Shown here: positions 9,053 to 17,592 of the stretch, one piece after another | Numbering within the stretch: the stretch's first letter is position 1 | Layout of the letters: each line of letters opens with the position of its first letter | Assembly: GCA_014191195.1 (NCBI GenBank) | Contig: BJGZ01000007.1 | Coordinates: forward strand, 40,259-104,258 | Direction of reading: 5' to 3' | Length of the DNA stretch: 64,000 bases | DNA from: Chlorobiota bacterium | GTDB lineage: Bacteria > Bacteroidota > Ignavibacteria > Kapaibacteriales > UBA961 | Translations under genes and position numbers: made by a program | Notes under the pieces: generated by a model | Seen by the model: only the letters and a program-made list of their open reading frames with translations | Told to the model about the DNA's origin: nothing | The model's database searches: none

Positions 9053-11389
9053 TTGGAAAATACCTTGAAGAATTTGGTTCATATCGTAAAACAGATCGCA
9101 TCTTTATCTCCCAAAGATACAATTCAGCGTGTATTAGCTTTAATTATCAAAAAGTATAAGTATGCACGTTTAGCATCACATCATGCACAAACAACAACAT
9201 ATCTTACCTCAGCAGCATTTAAACAATCGAATATAACTAAAGAGCCAATTGTCAAAATGCCATTATTGGACTATATTTTACCACATAGTCTTACCATTCA
9301 AACTTTAGCAGACAATTATTCCCAATCTCTGTTTACAATCTTAGGAAGTGGCTGGGTAGACTATTCAGTACAAGAAACAAATCATATAGCTAGAATAAGA
9401 ACAGAAATTAATGAAAAGAATAGGGAAGAAAGTGAAAGAATTATCTCTGTATTATTGAAATCTCCATTTTATCCAGACCAACATGCCCATTGTATTCACT
9501 ATTATCCAATAGATTGGCAATATGATTGCAAATCAGGGTATAAGTGGAATACACATACACATTATACTCATATTAAGTATGGTAATATAGCAGGACAAGA
9601 TATAAAAGTTCCTTGGGAATTAGGAAGGTTTCAACATGCATCAACATTGGCATTTGCTGCTTATTTGGCATATTCTGGTGTAGAGTCCGCACATCCAAAG
9701 GAATATTATGCTCATATATTTAGGACACAATGTCTTGATTTTATAGCATTTGATCCGCCACATTTTGGGGTGCAATGGAAAACATCAATGGACATTGCAA
9801 TTCGTGCTGCAAATCTATTAGTAGCATTTGATTTATTTACATATTGTGGAATAGTATGGGATGAGGAATTTTCATATATTTTGAAGCGATCATTACAAGA
9901 ACATGCTCATCATATTCTAGAGAATTTAGAATGGTCTAAGGTATCAAGAGGTAATCATTATCTAGCAAATTTATGTGGTCTTTTAGTAATCCTTAGGGGT
10001 TTACCAGACACTAAACATAATATTTCTGCTATTAAATTTGCATTAAGTGAATGTGCCGCAGAGATACATAATCAGTTTTTAACAGATGGGGGAAATTTTG
10101 AAGCATCAATTCCATACCACGGATTATCAACCCAATTAATAGCTATCTCTTTAGCTGCATTAAAGGGATATTCTGAGTATGACATTCAAAAGATATGCTC
10201 AGAAGAAGTATTATTTCCTTGTAAAAGTGCGCATACTCAACCTAAAAATACTCAGGAATTTCAATCATTAATTGATACTATCTATCATGGGGTGGATAAA
10301 GCTCATACTTTTTTAAGGGCAATGAGTGTTGATGATATGCATCTGCTTAATATTGGTGATAATGATAGTGGCATGATGTTTAAGTTTACACCGCAAGGTC
10401 ATTGGGCATCATTACAAGAAGCAATTAATACCTATCATAATATTAATCCTTCATTTAGATTATCAGACGGAATCTCTTTATTTCCTGAACATAAAGCAAA
10501 TGAGTCATTTGAATGGATTGAAAATACTTTATCTATGCAAAGTAGTATTGCAATAGCAGAAGCGGTATTAAAAAAACAATGCTCGTGGAATTCATTATAT
10601 CATGGAGCAATTGAATACTGGATTATTGATTCACTAAGTAAACAAAATCAAAGTTATAGATTACAGGATGTAGAAATACCTTTTGAGGAAGAATATCCCA
10701 AATCCTATAGTTTCCCCGATTTTGGTATATGGTTAATTGAACATAAAACATATAAAATATCTGCCAGAGCAGGGTTTATTGGACAAAAAGGTAAAGGAGG
10801 CCATGCTCACAATGATCAGTTATCTATATGCTTAGCAGTGGATGGACAAGAAATCTTTGGAGACCCTGGAACATTTGTATATACACCTTCTGCACATACA
10901 AGAAATATGGGACGATCAGTTGCAAATCATTCTGTATTCTCAATCAAAGGAATGGAGCAAAATTCATGGATTGATGGATCGGGAGATGTACTGTTTTGGA
11001 TGAAAGGAGATATCACTAAAGCAAAAGCCTCATTAGACAAATCAATATGGATTGGAAGTCATAAAGCATATGAACAAGAACATATCAGAAAAATAATATC
11101 AGAGCCATCAACCATATATGGAATAGATGATTGTAGAGTAAATAAAGAAAAAGTTTTAGTATTTCATTGCGTTCCTGGAATTGTTCCACAGATAGTAAAT
11201 CATAATATAGCAATGATTAAAACCCAAAAAGGAACCGATATAACCATAGAATGCTTGGAAGGTTCAGAGTGGAGTTTAATACCGGCATTATATTCAAAAG
11301 CCTATGGAAGATTCGAATCATCAGTACTTTTGTCAAAGAATATACTATCTACAAAAAATCAATGCGAATGGAAAATCAAGATTGGTTAG
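9053..11389 (+). CDS. Heparinase II/III family polysaccharide lyase-like protein
   Basis: A 778-residue protein with the two-part layout of the family. An alpha/alpha-barrel (about 150-420) carries WELGRFQHASTLAFAAYLAY and GVQWKTSMDIAIRAANLLVA. A C-terminal beta-sheet domain carries GKGGHAHNDQLSICL and GDPGTFVYTPSAHTRNMGRS. These match heparinase II/III-like proteins often encoded with surface polysaccharide genes. No signal peptide is visible, so it may act in the cytoplasm. The only usable start is TTG at 9053: an in-frame stop lies just upstream, and the next ATG would remove about 68 residues, including family-like sequence. The substrate is unknown, and no sugar gene is adjacent. Confidence 0.85.
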   Translation: MENTLKNLVHIVKQIASLSPKDTIQRVLALIIKKYKYARLASHHAQTTTYLTSAAFKQSNITKEPIVKMPLLDYILPHSLTIQTLADNYSQSLFTILGSGWVDYSVQETNHIARIRTEINEKNREESERIISVLLKSPFYPDQHAHCIHYYPIDWQYDCKSGYKWNTHTHYTHIKYGNIAGQDIKVPWELGRFQHASTLAFAAYLAYSGVESAHPKEYYAHIFRTQCLDFIAFDPPHFGVQWKTSMDIAIRAANLLVAFDLFTYCGIVWDEEFSYILKRSLQEHAHHILENLEWSKVSRGNHYLANLCGLLVILRGLPDTKHNISAIKFALSECAAEIHNQFLTDGGNFEASIPYHGLSTQLIAISLAALKGYSEYDIQKICSEEVLFPCKSAHTQPKNTQEFQSLIDTIYHGVDKAHTFLRAMSVDDMHLLNIGDNDSGMMFKFTPQGHWASLQEAINTYHNINPSFRLSDGISLFPEHKANESFEWIENTLSMQSSIAIAEAVLKKQCSWNSLYHGAIEYWIIDSLSKQNQSYRLQDVEIPFEEEYPKSYSFPDFGIWLIEHKTYKISARAGFIGQKGKGGHAHNDQLSICLAVDGQEIFGDPGTFVYTPSAHTRNMGRSVANHSVFSIKGMEQNSWIDGSGDVLFWMKGDITKAKASLDKSIWIGSHKAYEQEHIRKIISEPSTIYGIDDCRVNKEKVLVFHCVPGIVPQIVNHNIAMIKTQKGTDITIECLEGSEWSLIPALYSKAYGRFESSVLLSKNILSTKNQCEWKIKIG

Positions 11390-11439
11390 GTCAAATTGCC
11401 AATAAATAACTCTTAACAAGATAGATTCGGAATTTTGAA

Positions 11440-11447
11440 TAAATTTG
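11440..11447 (+). promoter_or_regulatory. Candidate Bacteroidota -7 element (TAAATTTG) for the VIT/vWA gene
   Basis: TAAATTTG fits the -7 consensus TAnnTTTG exactly and lies 39 bases before the ATG at 11487. No clear TTG box sits 19-21 bases further upstream, so the call rests on one half of the promoter. Confidence 0.35.
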
Positions 11448-11486
11448 CAGTAATATTTACCATAAAAAGCTAAACATATCATTATT

Positions 11487-13763
11487 ATGAGATTTTTAAA
11501 CGTTTTACTATATAGTTTTTTGCTTCTAATAGGCATGATGCATATTACAGTAGAAGTTCATGCTATAGAGTCACCACGAATGATCATAAATAGTGATGCT
11601 CCTGATATCGATTCCTTATTATTAGAATCTACCGTAATTAATGCTAAAATCAGCGGGATCATAGCAGATATTACTATACAACAGAAATATGTGTATAAAG
11701 GGTCTAGTATCTTAGACGGTGCATTACTGATGCCAGGCGATCCATCTATAACTATACATGGATGTACAGTTAAGATAGGTAATCAGACAATTAAAGCAGA
11801 GATGAAGGACAGGGAAAAGGTTAGAGAAATATTTGATAAAGCAAAAAAGAAATTTGATCCTTTTTTCTTGACAATTAATAATCCAGATGCTATCCAGATG
11901 CATCTATCGAATATTCAACCTGGTTCTATTATCTATACAGAGATTCATTATACTGAAATGATCAAACCTAGTTTTGGCCTCTATACTATTAGTTTGCCAA
12001 AACCAATACAAGCTCATTATTTAAAAGTATTAGACTATGTTCCTTTGCATAGAGATACTTATGCTGATACAAGTTTTGAAGCTGTAAAAGACTATCCATT
12101 GGGTACATTACAAGTACATGCTTTTATTGCTAAAGGTGGCAAATTATCATTCTTAAAAGCTGATGAATGTTCTATTCAACAAACAGATCAAGAGGCATCA
12201 TGTACATATTCGGTAGCTGATGCTGCACAAAGTAAACAAATATCATTATCATATAGATTTGCTGATACTGAGCCTCAAGCAAATTTGATGCTATATGAAG
12301 AAGGCAAAGAAAAGTTTTTTTTACTTTCTGTCAATCCTCCATCTATAGCAGAAGCTCATAAAGAATCTTTGGGTCATGAATATATTATTGTTTGTGATTC
12401 TGCATCTTTACAAGATAATTCTGCAAATGAATTCTGGAAAGCATTTTCAAAGGGATTGCGTGAACAAGATAAATTGAATATTCTTCATTTTGGTCCAGAA
12501 AACACTCGTCTTGATGAAGAATCTCAAGTGTGTACTAAAGACATAATTTCCAGGGCTGGCGTTTATTTACAAAGAATACATTCTACCGAAGGATTAGAAC
12601 CAATTCAATTAATCGATGTTTTGCAGCAAATACAGTTAAAACCTTTGCATTCTGATATGGCATCTAGATCGATAATAATCTTAACAAATGGTTTTATGGA
12701 TGCCAATACAGATGTATATGATGCTATTACTAAACAATTACAAGATGCGAATGTATTTACTCTAGCAGTTGGTAAAGAAATCAATGAGCGATTTTTTTCA
12801 GCTGTTCATAGATTAACGATGACAGATAATTTTATACTTAAAGGATCTCAGGAGGAATTGAATAAAGAAGCAATACGATTTGCTGATTATATTCAAAAAC
12901 CATCATTAACAAAGCTAAAAGTAGGATTTGATGGATTTGATGTAAATTCATTAGAACCAGCAAGTTATCCTGATTTATTTTCAGATAGACCTGTCCTACT
13001 ATTTGGAAAATATAAAGGAAATCCTAAAGGCAGAATTGTGATTACTGGTTTTCATGGAAACAAAGAATTTGTTCAAACAATTGACATTACTTTGTTGAAG
13101 CCACTTGCATCTACTAAAGGATTACAGTATTTATGGGCTAAACAAAGGGCTTCGATATTAATTGATTACAATGTATATGATAGAAATAATGACCGTGTCA
13201 AAGAAATTACCAAACTAGGTATGAAATATGGATTTCAAACGCCTTATACTTCTTTTGGCATTACTGGTTCAGATTATAATAAATCAAAAAATGTAATAGC
13301 ATTGATGTATCAACCATTAAATTTAAATGGTGGAACTTTGGTTAGTAATGCTTCTGGACAACAGTTAGCAAGAACTTCTGTTGTTGAGGTAGAGGCTGCA
13401 TGTAATTATGCTGATGCTGCCGCACATGATGAAGAAGGTTTAATTAGTGTGGAATCTATTATGACAGAAAGGGTTCTGGATAATACGATAATTGAGAAAG
13501 TACGATCTACAATAGAGCAGCAATTAAGTGGCATGCAGGAATGTTATGCTGAGGCTTTAAAAAAGTTTAGACATCTTCAAGGAAATGTACAATTACTGTT
13601 CATTTTTAATGAAGAAGGTTCATTGACAGAGATTTCACTAGCTGATTCAGAATTAAATATCGAAGAAGTTGAACAATGTATGATAGAATCTGCTAAAAGA
13701 ATTAGTCTACCACCAATGATTCAGGGTATGGCTCAAATATCTTTTTTGCTTGAAGTGTTATAA
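11487..13763 (+). CDS. Secreted VIT/vWA-domain protein with AgmX-like C-terminal domain
   Basis: 758 residues. A signal peptide (1-26, ending VHA) is followed by a VIT domain (about 40-165), which is related to inter-alpha-trypsin inhibitors. A von Willebrand A domain lies at about 295-460. The C-terminus (about 660-758) has the conserved-residue spacing of AgmX/PglI-type energy-transducer domains (QECYAEALKKF, then LQGNVQLLFIFNEEGSL). The metal site of the vWA domain looks degenerate: DSAS at 304-307 replaces DxSxS, and TNG at 400-402 replaces the usual TDG. Metal-dependent ligand binding may therefore be lost. It probably works in the periplasm or on the surface. It is convergent with pth with no spacer between the stop codons. 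Confidence 0.8.
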   Translation: MRFLNVLLYSFLLLIGMMHITVEVHAIESPRMIINSDAPDIDSLLLESTVINAKISGIIADITIQQKYVYKGSSILDGALLMPGDPSITIHGCTVKIGNQTIKAEMKDREKVREIFDKAKKKFDPFFLTINNPDAIQMHLSNIQPGSIIYTEIHYTEMIKPSFGLYTISLPKPIQAHYLKVLDYVPLHRDTYADTSFEAVKDYPLGTLQVHAFIAKGGKLSFLKADECSIQQTDQEASCTYSVADAAQSKQISLSYRFADTEPQANLMLYEEGKEKFFLLSVNPPSIAEAHKESLGHEYIIVCDSASLQDNSANEFWKAFSKGLREQDKLNILHFGPENTRLDEESQVCTKDIISRAGVYLQRIHSTEGLEPIQLIDVLQQIQLKPLHSDMASRSIIILTNGFMDANTDVYDAITKQLQDANVFTLAVGKEINERFFSAVHRLTMTDNFILKGSQEELNKEAIRFADYIQKPSLTKLKVGFDGFDVNSLEPASYPDLFSDRPVLLFGKYKGNPKGRIVITGFHGNKEFVQTIDITLLKPLASTKGLQYLWAKQRASILIDYNVYDRNNDRVKEITKLGMKYGFQTPYTSFGITGSDYNKSKNVIALMYQPLNLNGGTLVSNASGQQLARTSVVEVEAACNYADAAAHDEEGLISVESIMTERVLDNTIIEKVRSTIEQQLSGMQECYAEALKKFRHLQGNVQLLFIFNEEGSLTEISLADSELNIEEVEQCMIESAKRISLPPMIQGMAQISFLLEVL

Positions 13764-14333
13764 TTACTTTACTGAATTAATGTGTTGTAAAGCTCTTGCA
13801 GGATTATTCCCCAAAAACATCTGAATAGATTTTACACCTCTGTCTATCATTTCTTTTAATGCATTTTCTTCGTGTTTAGCAAAGCCTGATAATACATAAT
13901 CTGACATTTCTCCTGGCCCAAAATTTTTATCTATACCAAATCTAAATCTCCAGAAACTTGGTCCAATATGAGTAATCATAGAAGTCGTTCCATTATGTCC
14001 TCCATCAGATCCACCTTGTTTTAATTGCATTTTTCCTAAAGGGAAATTGTATTCATCAATTAATGCAATAACATGTTCAGATGGTACTTTATAATATCTG
14101 ATAAAATCACCGGCTGCTTGCCCTGAATTATTCATATATGTTAAAGGAAGCATAATTGTTATTTTTTTTCCATGCAAGGAGGACTCTGCTTGTTTCCAAT
14201 TACCTTTCCCATCTTTAAATTCTACTTTACACGATTGAGCTAAAGCTATTGCAATCATCCATCCGATATTATGTCTGGTATCAGCGTATTTATCTCCTGG
14301 ATTACCTAATCCAACGATGAGCCAATGTTGCAT
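13764..14333 (-). CDS. pth: Peptidyl-tRNA hydrolase
   Basis: A 189-residue protein of standard length. It cleaves the ester bond of peptidyl-tRNA dropped from ribosomes and so recycles tRNA. All key residues known from E. coli Pth are present: N11 (GLGNPG), H21 (TRHNIGW), N69 (TYMNNSG), D93 (LIDEYNFPLG) and N114 (GGHNGTTS). It is cytosolic and normally essential. Its ATG shares one base with the TAA of the upstream DoxX-like gene (TAATG), so the two are translationally coupled. Confidence 0.97.
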   Translation of the reverse strand: MQHWLIVGLGNPGDKYADTRHNIGWMIAIALAQSCKVEFKDGKGNWKQAESSLHGKKITIMLPLTYMNNSGQAAGDFIRYYKVPSEHVIALIDEYNFPLGKMQLKQGGSDGGHNGTTSMITHIGPSFWRFRFGIDKNFGPGEMSDYVLSGFAKHEENALKEMIDRGVKSIQMFLGNNPARALQHINSVK

Positions 14334-14986
14334 TATACCTCTTCCTCCACTTGACTTTCAGAATAAAAATATAAAAACAGAGATGCAATTAACCAACGCA
14401 GATCTTCTATCACTTTTGTCCAACCTACTTTAGTTACTTCAGCAGCAGCAGCAGGGGAATTCTCTCCAAAGCATCCACAATTTATATTATAGCCTCGGAA
14501 TATTGCAGCAATAATAGCGATGATAAAAACAGCTAACATTGCTGAAATTAATAAAGAACTTGCTTTTTGTTTGATTCCCATTAAAACCAGTATTCCGCAT
14601 AGTAATTCTACCCATGGTAGAATCAATGCTGGAATATTAAGCATTGAATAAGGTAAAACATGAAAATTATTGATGCTTTTTGCGAATGCATCAGGATTTG
14701 CAATTTTATCTATAGCCGCAAAAATAAAAATTGATCCAATTAATATACGTGCTGTTCTAAGAATATAAGCATGATTATAAGCCATACCACTGATTATCAT
14801 TAAGCCAAATATTAATTCTATCCATGGCAGTGCAATGCCAAAAAGTGCTATTGGAAGATTAGGAATAAGAGTTAATGCAGGTGGTTTTGGAACAGCAGTA
14901 CCTATTTTTACAATTCCCGCAAATGTAAATGCAGATCCTATCAAAAGTCTTATTAATAGTGTTCCAATTGATGACAATGAAATCAT
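14333..14986 (-). CDS. Duplicated DoxX/MauE-like membrane protein
   Basis: About 217 residues with roughly seven hydrophobic segments. Two tandem DoxX-like halves are visible. The first has IGSAFTFAGIVKI followed by LPWIELIFGLMIISG. The second has IGSIFIFAAIDKI followed by LPWVELLCGILVLMG. After the second half comes NINCGCFGEN, the cysteine motif seen in MauE-type proteins linked to disulfide or thiol chemistry. I choose the ATG at 14986 because AAAGGA lies seven bases upstream; an ATG at 15016 adds ten polar residues. The two neighbouring DUF1573 proteins carry a similar CGC motif, which suggests a joint envelope redox role, but this is inference. Confidence 0.75.
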   Translation of the reverse strand: MISLSSIGTLLIRLLIGSAFTFAGIVKIGTAVPKPPALTLIPNLPIALFGIALPWIELIFGLMIISGMAYNHAYILRTARILIGSIFIFAAIDKIANPDAFAKSINNFHVLPYSMLNIPALILPWVELLCGILVLMGIKQKASSLLISAMLAVFIIAIIAAIFRGYNINCGCFGENSPAAAAEVTKVGWTKVIEDLRWLIASLFLYFYSESQVEEEV

Positions 14987-15070
14987 GATGTATCCTTTTT
15001 TAGATATAATATTCACTTACAAATTACGCCAAATTAGTGTGAACCAAGCAAAATTTAGAATCATTTACTT

Positions 15071-15121
15071 GTGAATAGATAAAAAAAAGAGGCTATAAGC
15101 CTCTTTTTTTTATCTATTCAC
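15071..15121 (-). terminator. Rho-independent terminator with a perfect 24-bp stem
   Basis: The arms 15071-15094 and 15098-15121 are exact reverse complements around a three-base loop. The core GAGGCT stem is flanked by eight A on one side and eight T on the other, so the hairpin can terminate on either strand. It sits nine bases after the first DUF1573 gene (minus strand). It separates that gene from the DoxX-like gene, which then needs its own promoter. Confidence 0.85.
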
Positions 15122-15129
15122 AATGTGTC

Positions 15130-15837
15130 TTATTTAGGATCTACAATTGAAGCTTTTACATTTCCATATGCAGTTAGATCTAAAGTAGGAAAATCTGGAT
15201 GATCTGTTTTCATTTTTACAGCTCCATTAAAATACCCTTTTTCTTTAGGGGATACTTTTGCAATAATCTCTACTTCGCCACCGCCAGGAATAGTTGTAGG
15301 CTTCATCAGATTGATACTTATGCCATTTGTTGCTTCAAAATCAGATAATACAATTGTTTGTGTTGATGTATTCTTTATGGTTACTTTAGCTTCACCTTTA
15401 GATCCAACTGTTAGTTCTCCAAAAGATAAATATTGAGTTGGTAATATTTGTATTGGACGAACTACATCGGCTTTTAAATAAAGAACTTTAGTCGGACTAA
15501 CTGGATCATTGCTGCTTATAGTAATACTTTTAGTAAGCATTCCAGATGTTGCGCCTACATTTAAAGAAACATCCATAGTAGCAAATTCACCTGGTTTTAG
15601 TTCTTTTTTATCTAAAGGAGCTGTTGTACAACCACATCCTGGGCGAACATCACTAATTTTTAACTCTTCACTACCTTCATTTGTAATCTTGATACTTGCT
15701 TTTAATGGGGAGTCTTTAGGCTTTACTTTGCCCCAATCTTGAGTATCTCCACCTTGTATGGATATTTTTGGCTGAGCAAAAGCCAAAGATGCAGCAAAAA
15801 CAAACATCGTAAAACATGCTAAAAAGAAAGTTTTCAT
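15130..15837 (-). CDS. Secreted DUF1573 protein (paralogue 1)
   Basis: 235 residues with a signal peptide (1-21, ending AFA-Q). Two Ig-like/MSP-type beta-sandwich units follow. The first carries the DUF1573 hallmark RPGCGCTTAPLDKKELKPGE (66-84 region), with cysteines 68 and 70. The second spans about 125-230. The function of the family is unknown; the cysteine pair may bind metal or be redox active. It is closely similar to the next gene along its full length, so the two arose by tandem duplication. A strong terminator follows its stop codon. Confidence 0.9.
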   Translation of the reverse strand: MKTFFLACFTMFVFAASLAFAQPKISIQGGDTQDWGKVKPKDSPLKASIKITNEGSEELKISDVRPGCGCTTAPLDKKELKPGEFATMDVSLNVGATSGMLTKSITISSNDPVSPTKVLYLKADVVRPIQILPTQYLSFGELTVGSKGEAKVTIKNTSTQTIVLSDFEATNGISINLMKPTTIPGGGEVEIIAKVSPKEKGYFNGAVKMKTDHPDFPTLDLTAYGNVKASIVDPK

Positions 15838-15917
15838 GGAAGCACCTTGATTGGTGAAAACGAAAATAAATTAATAATTGATTATTGCGAATTTAAACAT
15901 TCTTATCGTATTATATA

Positions 15918-16604
15918 TCACTTGCAATTACCATAGCAAACAATATCCATAATCGGAAAATCAGGATGATTCGTATTAAAATGAATATATCCATTAAAAT
16001 ACCCTTTATTCTTTGGAGTTAACTTCGCTATAAGAGAAATTGAGCCTTGAGATTTTAATATCACATTCTTATTGATATTGATACTCATTCCCTGTGAAGT
16101 AGAAAAAGAAGAAAGTATAATATCTTTAGCAGAAGTATTTTTTATAGTAATTGAGCCTTTACATTCATATCCTTGCATGATATCACCGAATGCAATATAC
16201 TGATGTGGCAATAGCTGTATCGGTTGTATTACATTGGCTTTTAAAGCTAATACTTTAATTGGAACAGCCGCATCATTACTATTAATTGTTATCGATTTAT
16301 GTAACTCACCACCAGCTGTTCCTAGATTCAAAGACACAGCCATCGTTCCAATTTCACCTGGTTTTAATTTCTTTTTATCTAATGGAGCTGTTGTGCAACC
16401 ACATCCAGGTTTTACATCCAAAATATGTAATAATTGATTACCAGTATTTTTTAACTTAATATTTGCTTTTAATGGAGAGTCTTTAGTTTTTACAAAACCC
16501 CAATCATATGTATTCCCACCAATAATTTCTAATTTAGGCTGTGCATGTGCAATCTGAATACTTAGAAAAAGTAATACACAGTAACAAAGAAGTGATTGAA
16601 TCAT
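15918..16604 (-). CDS. Secreted DUF1573 protein (paralogue 2)
   Basis: 228 residues with a signal peptide (1-21). The architecture matches its neighbour: a DUF1573 unit with PGCGCTTAPLDKKKLKPGE near 66-84, then a second beta-sandwich ending in DFPIMDIVCYGNCK. It differs from paralogue 1 by an extra cysteine pair at the C-terminus (CYGNC), which could form a disulfide or interact with the N-terminal CGC motif. It lies 80 bases upstream of paralogue 1 in the same direction. Function unknown. Confidence 0.9.
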   Translation of the reverse strand: MIQSLLCYCVLLFLSIQIAHAQPKLEIIGGNTYDWGFVKTKDSPLKANIKLKNTGNQLLHILDVKPGCGCTTAPLDKKKLKPGEIGTMAVSLNLGTAGGELHKSITINSNDAAVPIKVLALKANVIQPIQLLPHQYIAFGDIMQGYECKGSITIKNTSAKDIILSSFSTSQGMSININKNVILKSQGSISLIAKLTPKNKGYFNGYIHFNTNHPDFPIMDIVCYGNCK

Positions 16605-16670
16605 AATTGAAATTGGGTTTTAAAAAATATCGACTTGAAACGTGCGAGTCTAAAAAAAATTTTATGAGTT

Positions 16671-17447
16671 TCAATTTATACCAAAACAAATGGAGAGTCC
16701 AGCTCCGAATATTAATGTGTCCCAATCCGCATTCTGTGATCTAGAATTTATAGAATACTGAGTGTTAGCAAATACTTTAGCATATTTCCCACTGCCTAAG
16801 TCAATATCATATTCTATTTGGACTACTGGTGATACAATAAATGAGGTCATGGAACCTAATTCAACAGTATTGGGTATTTCTCTTTCAAATCCTGGATTGA
16901 GGACTTCCTCAATCTTCTGTGCAGCAATACCATCTTGAATTATACAATTAATACCGCCCGATATTGATGCATGAGTTTCAAATAATCTTGATTTTGCAAG
17001 CAATGATATATCATATACGTTTTGATTCTTCACAGCCAAGCTAAATCTAGTACGTAAGGTGTCTACAAATAAAATTTTATTTGTATCAAATGCTTGAATT
17101 TGATTTGACAGAGTTTCTCCATTAAAATTAGAAGTATATGAATAGTAACCTAATTTAACAGTAAATGAGTAATTACCTTTAAACCATTTTTCTACTAATA
17201 TTCCATTTTTAAAGTTATTTGCAGTGCCATTACCATATTTACAGCAATCAATTGCAAAGCCCATAGAAGAGAAATCTACATAGTCATGCATATTAACCAT
17301 TTCTGTATATGGCCCAATAAATAAAGTAGGAGAAGTTGAAGGTAATCGCCAAGAAGATGTCCAATCAAAACCCTGAGCTAAACAATTGGAACCCTTGATT
17401 GTTAATATACTTAATACAAAGACAAATATTATTTGATATCTAATCAT
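16671..17447 (-). CDS. Putative secreted or outer-membrane protein, family unknown
   Basis: About 258 residues. A signal peptide (MIRYQIIFVFVLSILTIKG to NCLAQ) is followed by alternating polar/hydrophobic strands and a final strand ending in GAGLSICFGIN. This fits an outer-membrane beta-barrel, but the aromatic C-terminal residue is not classical. I place the start at the ATG at 17447 rather than the TTG at 17456, because the ATG begins a proper signal peptide. This ATG is at, or within a few bases of, the predicted transcription start, so the mRNA may be leaderless. Function unknown. Confidence 0.65.
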   Translation of the reverse strand: MIRYQIIFVFVLSILTIKGSNCLAQGFDWTSSWRLPSTSPTLFIGPYTEMVNMHDYVDFSSMGFAIDCCKYGNGTANNFKNGILVEKWFKGNYSFTVKLGYYSYTSNFNGETLSNQIQAFDTNKILFVDTLRTRFSLAVKNQNVYDISLLAKSRLFETHASISGGINCIIQDGIAAQKIEEVLNPGFEREIPNTVELGSMTSFIVSPVVQIEYDIDLGSGKYAKVFANTQYSINSRSQNADWDTLIFGAGLSICFGIN

Positions 17448-17453
17448 AATGGA

Positions 17454-17484
17454 CAAAAATACATTATCAGCTTAAAAAAACAAA
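17454..17484 (-). promoter_or_regulatory. Promoter for the minus-strand gene at 17447
   Basis: Read on the minus strand, TTTG (17484-17481) is followed after 19 bases by TATTTTTG (17461-17454). This is an exact match to the Bacteroidota primary promoter TTTG-N19/21-TAnnTTTG. The expected transcription start falls at about 17447-17450, on top of the chosen ATG. Confidence 0.6.
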
Positions 17485-17508
17485 CATTATTAACCAAATC
17501 ATAAATTT

Positions 17509-17540
17509 ATTGTCTGCAACACTATTTGGATGTATTTTTG
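17509..17540 (+). promoter_or_regulatory. Promoter for the plus-strand barrel gene at 17593
   Basis: ATTG (17509-17512), 20 bases, then TATTTTTG (17533-17540) fits the Bacteroidota consensus with one mismatch in the -33 box. It predicts a leader of about 45 bases that carries the AGGAG ribosome-binding site. Confidence 0.6.
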
Positions 17541-17581
17541 TCCATTATTAGGATTAAGATATCATTACATACAATCATCTT

Positions 17582-17586
17582 AGGAG
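17582..17586 (+). promoter_or_regulatory. Shine-Dalgarno site AGGAG
   Basis: AGGAG lies six bases before the ATG at 17593. It stands out because most genes in the window lack a Shine-Dalgarno sequence, as is usual in Bacteroidota. Confidence 0.5.
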
Positions 17587-17592
17587 AAAGAC

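Larger units (their letters stand above)
17446..17548. repeat. 19-bp perfect inverted repeat enclosing the divergent promoter region
   Basis: The arm ATAATGGACAAAAATACAT (17446-17464) is the exact reverse complement of 17530-17548. The 65 bases between the arms hold both -33 boxes. Each arm contains a -7 element (TATTTTTG read outward) plus the following TCCATTAT, so the two genes have mirror-image promoters. No target-site duplication flanks the arms, which argues against a small transposon. Confidence 0.85.

Noticed and set aside
17446..17548. Miniature transposon (MITE)
   Set aside because: The inverted arms coincide with consensus promoters for both flanking genes, and no target-site duplication is seen.
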